NCBI GenBank assembly: GCA_011800155.1
Contig: JAALGH010000018.1
Location: 1-37,679 of the forward strand
DNA length: 37,679 bases
DNA from: Flammulina velutipes
Taxonomy: Eukaryota > Basidiomycota > Agaricomycetes > Agaricales > Physalacriaceae
Direction: 5' to 3'
Part shown: in pieces, positions 31,740 to 37,679 of the stretch
How positions within the stretch are numbered: position 1 is the first letter of the stretch
Layout of the letters: each line of letters begins with the position of its first letter
The notes under the pieces: model-generated
Database searches by the model: none
Told to the model about the DNA's origin: nothing
Seen by the model: the letters and a program-made list of their open reading frames with translations, nothing else
Made by a program: the position numbers and the translations under genes

Positions 31740-33635
31740 CTAATCGAAATCCTCCCTTGAATACGCGGGATCGACCATCGACTGCTGTTGGTATATGGAT
31801 GTGTCAATCGTTCCAGATGGAGCAAAGAAGTCCTCCTGTTGGATTCCTTCATATGCTTGCACCTGTGGCGTTTCTGGTAGAGTAGATCCCGATTCCCTCT
31901 GGAACTTTGCCACTTGCTCGAGCGGATTAGGTCCATTCTTGTTTCGTGTAAGAGAAATTCCATTGCGCAGGAAATACCAGTTCGAGTTAGCTGGTTTGTA
32001 AATCCAGCCTTCCTTCTCTAGTTTGTTCTTTTCCGGGCATTCCATAAGGAAATGTCCGGGTTCGTCACAGAAGAAGCACTTCCCGTTCACAGCAGCTGGT
32101 CTGCGTTGGGGTAAGAAGTTCGCAGGCATAGGGACTAAGCCTTTGGGTGCGGAGGATCCCGAGTTTTGCACGGGATATGGCGCTTGTTGACTTTGTTGTA
32201 TGTACTGTGGGTATCCCATTTGTTGGGTGGGATACTGCTGTACTTGAACTTGTCTGGCCGTTGACATCCGTTCCATGAGGTTCATCATCCTCCGAGTATC
32301 TTCTTGTCTGGCTTTCTCCATCTCTTTCATTTCATCCTGTCGTGCTTTTTCCAAAGCCTTCAAGGTATCCGTGAGTGAGTTGATACTGGCCACTTGATCG
32401 TGCATATCTTCAATCTTTACTCGAGCAGTGGAGGGTGTTACTAACTCGCGTTCGTTGGTAGCACCTCCATTAACTACAGGGGCTCCTCCGAACGTCTCCA
32501 CTTCTTCTAAGTATTTTTCAGCTACTCTGACCACGTCAACTAAGGTCCATCTTTGTCCAAGAGGATTGTTGGGTGGGATCGGTAAAACCCGCAAGTCGGT
32601 GTATATTGCTGCCCATGCTGGACCAGCAAAGCAATACTGTAACATATTCAACACCGTCTTTTGAGTAACATCTCCAATATCAATTAGATACTGTAGTTTG
32701 TGTACTACCTCTCTTCTGAACTCCATCAATCTCATCTTAGTTGCGATCGGCCTTGCCCGAAAGTGGCGAGTGACTTCTTCGACTTCTTCAAGAGTAAACT
32801 CTTTATCTTGGTCGCCTTTGTTATACAGTTTTTGTACTGCGTTCTTGAAGGCTTGCCAATCTCCGGCTGAATATTCGGGTAAAGCCGCCCATTGGCGTCT
32901 AATTTCATATCCCACATACAAAGTTGCTATCTCGATTTGGGCTGTAGGGCTCATGATGCCCCTGCCGTAGAATAAGAACTCGCAACTAGTTAGGAAGTCC
33001 CTAATATTATCGCCTTTGAATCTTGGTGTATCTTTGGCACCGGGAACGGGCATACGTTTCCCAGCTATCTGTTCTTGTGTCTCTGCGCTTAACTGGTTAA
33101 CATAACCAGCTGCCGCTGGAGGCACGGGATTTTCCTGTCTTCTTGCACCATCTTCGTTGTCTCCTTGGTCTGACATTGGGAATAATGGTCTTCCAAGGGG
33201 AATCGACTGTCTTAATCGTTCAAGAAAGGGATGCGGAGTGACTGGGAATAGGTTATCGAACTGAGGAAGTTCGTTGGGAGAGGGGGTTAAACTCGGTAAA
33301 GGACTAGGACTCGGAATAATCCGAGGTAGTCTAGGGAAAATAGGGATCGTGGATAGTATATATCCAGGTGGGTAGCCTGTATCCGTTGATGGATTTGCTT
33401 GGGCTTTTTGAGACTGAACGTGTTTTAAACGTTGAGCTTTAGTTCCGTCGAATAATGCGCCTGGAGGCGGTCGTTCGTGTCGGAGTTCTCTTTCAACTGG
33501 AGCACTTGAGTTTTCACCCAAGTTAGCTCTACGGCTGATTTGTTCTTGATCGTTTGAGCTTTGGCTAGGCGCGGGGTTCGCGTTACTGGCTTTGGGCTTT
33601 CGTGCAATTTTGAAGTAGGTGTAGAAGTAACTCAA
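31740..33635 (-). CDS. Gag (631 aa), outer copy, intact
   Basis: Starts 59 nt after the PBS region. The N-terminal 140 residues are Pro/Ser/Arg-rich. A central capsid-like region (about 200-330) contains FLTSCEFLFYGRG and AALPEYSAGDWQAFK, typical of fungal gypsy Gag. A Gln/Met-rich coiled segment with two EKARQ repeats follows, then a canonical CX2CX4HX4C zinc knuckle (residues 520-533), then a 98-residue tail ending DPAYSREDFD. It would form the virus-like particle and package RNA. It is the only open gag in the window and could supply the inner element in trans. Confidence 0.93.
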   Translation of the reverse strand: MSYFYTYFKIARKPKASNANPAPSQSSNDQEQISRRANLGENSSAPVERELRHERPPPGALFDGTKAQRLKHVQSQKAQANPSTDTGYPPGYILSTIPIFPRLPRIIPSPSPLPSLTPSPNELPQFDNLFPVTPHPFLERLRQSIPLGRPLFPMSDQGDNEDGARRQENPVPPAAAGYVNQLSAETQEQIAGKRMPVPGAKDTPRFKGDNIRDFLTSCEFLFYGRGIMSPTAQIEIATLYVGYEIRRQWAALPEYSAGDWQAFKNAVQKLYNKGDQDKEFTLEEVEEVTRHFRARPIATKMRLMEFRREVVHKLQYLIDIGDVTQKTVLNMLQYCFAGPAWAAIYTDLRVLPIPPNNPLGQRWTLVDVVRVAEKYLEEVETFGGAPVVNGGATNERELVTPSTARVKIEDMHDQVASINSLTDTLKALEKARQDEMKEMEKARQEDTRRMMNLMERMSTARQVQVQQYPTQQMGYPQYIQQSQQAPYPVQNSGSSAPKGLVPMPANFLPQRRPAAVNGKCFFCDEPGHFLMECPEKNKLEKEGWIYKPANSNWYFLRNGISLTRNKNGPNPLEQVAKFQRESGSTLPETPQVQAYEGIQQEDFFAPSGTIDTSIYQQQSMVDPAYSREDFD

Positions 33636-33677
33636 GGAACCTCAATAAGAGGGATCGTTTAAGTCAAATTTATCACC

Positions 33678-33694
33678 CCTCGCGGTGGGCTCCA
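33678..33694 (-). other. Primer-binding site, outer copy
   Basis: Same 17-base sequence and spacing as the inner PBS, next to LTR4. Confidence 0.65.
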
Positions 33695-33699
33695 AAATA

Positions 33700-35439
33700 T
33701 GATGTGCAGTGTAGAAGAACGCCACAAAAACACACACAAAACACACACTAACAAGTCAATGGTGCGATGCGGGAAAGTCCGATGTTTATAGCGGGATTTC
33801 ACGTTATAGTAGCAATCGTTCGTTTTGTAATAGGTGGTATGGGACGGGTTCTTGTTCTTTGTATCTTTGTTTTATGGGACTGTTTCTCTCTATCTTCTGC
33901 TCAAAATGCTTATACTAGTTCGACGGGGTAACAGGGATCTGATCTTTAAACTGAGTTCTAGTTTGCCACTAAGTCACAGGCCGATTGGGATGTGTGTAAA
34001 GAGACCTAATGAGGCTCTTCCCAGGCCAACAACCTTCAACCACACTAGGGAGCGGGAGCTCTGGTATCTATCTGTATAATCAGGACTCTCCAACAACTAG
34101 TCGGGGCCTGAATAGATAGCCTAGCACAGTCTGAACCACACTTGTATGGGACTTGGGACTCCAACCAGAGTTGGTAGGTTCTTTAGATGGAATTTCCCGC
34201 GGAAACTCGGATCGTTTGAATCGCAAAGGACTTGGCTTCAACTTCTTTAATATGGGAAGTAGCTCCAATGAGTTCTTAGATCTTTGGTTCTGTTTCTTAT
34301 TTCCACCTATCTAAACAGTGGTTCTTTTTCTAACTAAATCTTAGAGTCTATTCCTCCAGTATATACGGCTTGTGGGCTGCGGATACGGGGGGCGTAAGCT
34401 ACTGTAAATAGTACAAACGAGCTAGCTTTATAGTGTTTTCTATATACGTCTGAATAAGGATATAATACCGAGTCCGCTGGTTCGGGGGAATATTCCGATA
34501 GGATGTACGGAATATCCCTCTAATGGTGCCCTTGGCATTGCTGCCTATTCGTTCTGGCTTCTATTTGCTTTGAATCCAACCAATGGTGGCGCCGTAACTG
34601 AGTTTGCAGTGGCGCCAGGTTGTTCCTTGTGCTTGGAAGCTCCACTATTTCATCGTTTCCACTATTATTAGCGGCCGAGTCCTGTCTAGCAGGAACTCTT
34701 AGCCTTTGTTCGTATTCTTATTTCATACTACGAGTCCGAGTAGTACCGACTAGGTTTGGTATACTGGACGCGCAAGTATGTTCTTAGTATCGTGTTCGGA
34801 CTTTTCCGGTAGTACTCCGGAAAAGCTATCGTTGTATCTTTACGAGTTGTCGATAGTACTCGTATTGTAGGTCCTTGTAACGATTTACTTGTGGATCCCG
34901 AGAATCGATCAGGAACAGTCCACCGGAGTAAGTCGATCGGTGATCGAGCAGTATCTTTTGAAAGCCTAAAAGGTTACCCTGACTCCTGAGTCTCCTATGT
35001 AATATCCCGACGTCTGAGTAGTATGAACATTTGGTTTGCTAGTCCAGCAAGCGTTTAACTGCTTGCTGGCGTTGCGTCTCTTTATGTAGAGTTTCCTTGT
35101 GTAAGGGTAACTCGCCGAATTCCGTTAAGTATTTCGGAGTTTCGCGCGTTCAAGTGTATTTGATCACGATGTCTCCATCGGGGTACTTTTGATGATGATA
35201 TTCAAGATCGTCATGTGTGGTTTGGCTATACCTACACGCCCTTCAGCGTGTGGCGCTTTTCCGACGAATCTTAGGAGTTTTCCGGTCGTACCACGGAAAC
35301 TCCTTACACTGTATCGTATACGCGTTTCGGTCTGTAACTAGAGGTTCTTGTACTCATAGGTTCGTTCTATCACTAAGAATGCTTCTTAGAATCGCAAATT
35401 TTGGGGTCTTTCGTACTTGCATTAATACAATGCGCATCA
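33700..35439 (-). repeat. LTR4 (5' LTR of outer element)
   Basis: 1740 bp. It adjoins the PBS. It carries private changes (for example TTTGCAGTGGCGCC near 34604 and CAGCAAGCG near 35047). At five linked sites in its right half it matches LTR2, not LTR1. It has the same minus-strand TATAAA (34428-34433). Confidence 0.93.
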
Positions 35440-35697
35440 GCGGGTCAAGGGTCGGGTCCGGCAAGGGTGCGGGGACAGAATTATGGAAAATACATGGGTA
35501 CCCACACGGGTACCATGGATCCTTGCCTAATTAAGCCTATTATAAGCCTATTTTTCATGGGTACCGTGGTCGAGTCTCAAAAAACCCGGATCCTCCGGAT
35601 CCGCAGGTCAAAAGTGGAGGGTCCGGCCAAGGGTGCAGGGGCAGTGGCCGGTGACCATGGGTACCCATGCAGGGATCCGGGGGTGCACCCGCGGGTA
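35440..35697. repeat. GC-rich palindromic repeat directly abutting LTR4
   Basis: Contains several GGGTACC-centred palindromes (near 35490, 35506, 35560, 35657), a GGATCC palindrome cluster near 35590, and a direct repeat of GGTCCGG..CAAGGGTGC (about 35455 and 35621). It begins GCGGGT and ends ACCCGCGGGTAAC. It resembles a short non-autonomous repeat; the class is unknown. Confidence 0.45.
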
Positions 35698-35715
35698 ACT
35701 CGTTGAGGTCTCTAG

Positions 35716-35861
35716 CGCGATGGGTGGATAATGGGTGTATGACTGAGAAGGAGTTGAAAGCGGCGAATCCAGTGGAATATGATGCGATGCAGGCGAGGAA
35801 GGCGGGGCGATGGAAGTGGGGATTGTCTCTATGGGCGAAAGTCTCCGACATACTTTCCTAG
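35716..35861 (+). CDS. Possible last exon of a host gene (partial)
   Basis: A plausible acceptor CTCTAG at 35710-35715 is followed by an open frame reading RWVDNGCMTEKELKAANP..., ending at TAG 35859-35861. Composition is charged and protein-like. No family is recognised and no upstream exon is visible, because the GC-rich repeat and retrotransposon lie immediately before it. The gene may have been cut by these insertions, or the frame may be spurious. Confidence 0.35.
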
Positions 35862-36080
35862 ATACTTATAAAAATGTTGTATGTAGCTACATTATTGAAT
35901 CTTCGATGCAATGACACGACCTGAACCTAATGGCAAGCCTTCAACGCACTCAGAGGTCTCTTTCAACAAGGCCCAACCCACCCTATGCTATAACAGATAA
36001 CTAGTTAATAGGTGATAGTGGCGGGGCCAAATAACTAGTTGCCAGCTCTTATTAATTAGGCCATTTTGGCAGGCTAATAT
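35862..36080. other. Short spacer after the possible host exon
   Basis: A T-rich segment with no coding signal. It contains two AACTAGTT palindromes near 36000 and 36031. Confidence 0.4.
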
Positions 36081-36084
36081 GGCT

Positions 36085-36480
36085 GGCTGGCGGGCAGGGG
36101 GCGGGCTGGAATGGGGCGGGATGGGTCCCAAATATGGATAGGAATTGATGGGAGCATGTAGGGATTGATGGGCAGGGGGAGGGGGAGCAGGGGATGGGGA
36201 AATGTGGCCACACATAAATCCGGACCTAGGGATTGATGGGTACTGATGTCATTGATTGCCCAGGGGGATGGGGGATGGGGATAGGAATTGTGGCACCAGG
36301 AAAATCCGGACCTAGGGTTTGATGGGGCAGGGGATGGGGGATGGGGACAGGGGAAATGTGGCCACAGGAAAATCCGGACCTAGGGATTGATGGGAACTGA
36401 TGGGATTGATGGGGGAGGGATGGGGATGGGGGCAGGGGACAATTGTGGCCACCAGGATAAATACTGGGCTATTGCCAGGG
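36085..36480. repeat. G-rich degenerate tandem repeat
   Basis: Units of about 70-90 bp built from TGTGGCCAC, AAATCCGGACCTAGGG, TTGATGGG and GGGGATGGGGG. At least three recognisable units start near 36200, 36287 and 36353. The many G runs on the plus strand could form G-quadruplexes. No gene. Confidence 0.65.
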
Positions 36481-37040
36481 TATGAGGAGGGTATGAGAGG
36501 GATGATTGTAGGTTGAAAAATAAAATTCTTTCTAACTATCAGAAACATGAATGGGGGTGTGGCAGCTACTGAAACCAATAATAAAACGATGTGTGGCGCA
36601 TTTTTAATCGAGGAGCACATACCTCGGATCAACCTGGGGTTGCTCTAGATGTCTTCCTATTGAAAAATGGATATGTGCAGCACAAAGAACCATGTAAAAA
36701 CACGAAGATTTGACTGAGAAACAAGCAGAACATTATTGAAAATCCATCAAAAAGCACCAAAAAGGGAGCAGCACTTTGCCCTCGTTTGGGGTGACCTAAA
36801 ACCACTTGTAGGTCGTCCAGACACCTTTGGGGCATTGTATATGTCACTCAGTTAGGTCCCCAGGTCAACAGAACCCTTGGATATGATCAAAATGCCAAAA
36901 ACCCGGACCACTCAGCTTTGGGCCACACCATCAACTTGCCATGACCTGGGGACACCTTATATTCGAAGATATATGTATATAATGCTCTAATCATGAGTTA
37001 GATGAAGTCTGGAGTGTGAAAAATGCGGTCAAAACCTTGG
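36481..37040. other. Right flank, no gene seen; diverged repeat sequence
   Basis: Contains a small local inverted pair GGTCCCCAGGTC / GACCTGGGGAC (36855-36957). A segment (about 36873-36955) looks like a diverged relative of the inverted-repeat arm that starts at 37041, sharing CTTGGATAT and ATCAACTT..TGACCT. No convincing coding frame. Confidence 0.4.
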
Positions 37041-37679
37041 ATATATCCCAAATAATGTCCCCCAGAAAGCACACATACATCAACTTCCCCTGACCTCTGG
37101 GTCGTCCCATGTGTTCTATTATCATTATAGATGATGTATTAACATCCCAGAGGTGTCCCAATGTGTCAAAATGCGAACATTCATGATACTAGGTGAACCC
37201 TTATTCACCTTCCTCCTCAAGTACACCCATCGGTTCGCATATCTACATCTTTAGGACTGTTCTAATAGTCATTTGACATTATATAGATGATATCTGGGGC
37301 CCAGGTCACAGGTAGACCTCGAAGATACACCCTTTGGTACATGGTGAGGGTATGATCTTTGTACTAATTCTCAAATGTCCATGCTCTATATTGAAGGGTA
37401 TTCAACCTGGGACATATTTTGAGAAGCTAAAAACACATTGTATGATGTTAAAATCAATAGTCCACCACTCAGATGTGTGATAGTTGGGTAGTTCTTGGTG
37501 TAGAAGGAGGGGATATAAATTATTGTACCATTTATATTCGCATTTTGACATACTGGGGACACCTCTGGGATGTTAATACATCATCTATAATGATAATAGA
37601 AACACATTGGGACGACCCAGAGGTCAGGGGAAGTTGATGGGTATGTGTGCTTTCTTGGGGGACATTATTTGGGATATAT
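37041..37679. repeat. Large inverted repeat, right arm reaching the window end
   Basis: 37041-37176 is the reverse complement of 37538-37679 with a few mismatches. The unmatched centre (37177-37537) is about 360 bp and has no long open frame. It could be a foldback or MITE-like element. The outer limits cannot be set because the window stops inside the right arm. Confidence 0.75.

Larger units (their letters stand above)
453..35439 (-). mobile_element. Outer giant Ty3/gypsy LTR retrotransposon, interrupted by a second copy
   Basis: This element occupies 453-7584 and 25004-35439; the sequence between is a later insertion of the same family. On the minus strand it has a 5' LTR (33700-35439), PBS, gag, PR, broken pol, the 5' part of A-3, then beyond the insertion the 3' part of A-3, A-2 and A-1 in antisense, a polypurine tract and the 3' LTR (453-2187). 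Its gag frame is intact. Its pol has a TGG-to-TAG stop and a nearby 1-nt deletion relative to the inner copy, and A-3 is split by the insertion. The outer LTRs are not flanked by an identical 4-bp repeat. Without the insertion it would be about 17.5 kb, far above the roughly 5-8 kb usual for fungal gypsy elements. Confidence 0.88.

Noticed and set aside
453..35439. CRISPR array, tRNA or rRNA genes
   Set aside because: No spaced direct repeats and no cloverleaf or rRNA-like sequence seen. The PBS region only mirrors a tRNA 3' end.

Overview
The window looks like part of a basidiomycete (probably Agaricomycete) genome. This is an inference from the 50-60 nt GT-AG introns, a fungal Zn(II)2Cys6 protein and the style of the Ty3/gypsy polymerase. 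About 35 kb of the 37.7 kb is occupied by two copies of one very large Ty3/gypsy LTR retrotransposon, both on the minus strand, one inserted inside the other. The inner copy (7585-25003, about 17.4 kb) is bounded by LTRs of 1741 bp. It sits at a CCGG site inside a gene of the outer copy, with an exact 4-bp target duplication (7581-7584 and 25004-25007). The outer copy (453-7584 plus 25004-35439) is therefore split in two.

Read on the minus strand, each element runs: 5' LTR, primer-binding site, gag, protease (PR), RT-RNase H-integrase, a spliced gene here called A-3 (same strand as gag-pol), then two spliced genes on the opposite strand (A-2 and A-1), a polypurine tract, and the 3' LTR. The three accessory genes are unusual for a fungal gypsy element. 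A-1 (428 aa, 7 exons) and A-2 (335 aa, 4 exons, ending in a zinc-knuckle-like CX2CX3HX4C motif) keep the same splice structure in both copies. A-3 (631 aa, 6 exons) has an unrecognised N-terminal domain, a long acidic/basic region, a Zn(II)2Cys6 cluster and a C-terminal coiled coil. gag, PR and pol lie in three successive frames, each -1 to the one before.

The most striking signal is a short everted motif, T-CCG-N9/10-CGG, usually TTCCG..CGGAA. I found 22 examples across the inner element: in the LTRs, upstream of the accessory genes, in many accessory introns and in PR/pol, but none in gag or the host flanks. Everted CGG triplets are one of the layouts bound by dimeric Zn(II)2Cys6 proteins, and the element encodes such a protein with a coiled coil. 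A self-recognition system (transcriptional control, anti-silencing, packaging or integration targeting) is the leading hypothesis. The self-insertion point lies in one of these motifs.

A second signal is a hairpin plus purine tract that occurs next to the 3' LTR and, in related form, immediately after pol and between A-2 and A-3. This suggests the accessory cassettes were added stepwise beyond the ancestral 3' end.

The two copies are about 99% alike by eye except around A-3, which is far more divergent. The inner copy has an intact pol and a broken gag; the outer has an intact gag and a broken pol. The left flank (1-452) shows no recognisable gene. The right flank (35440-37679) holds a GC-rich palindromic repeat, a possible last exon of a host gene, a G-rich tandem repeat and a large inverted repeat cut by the window end.
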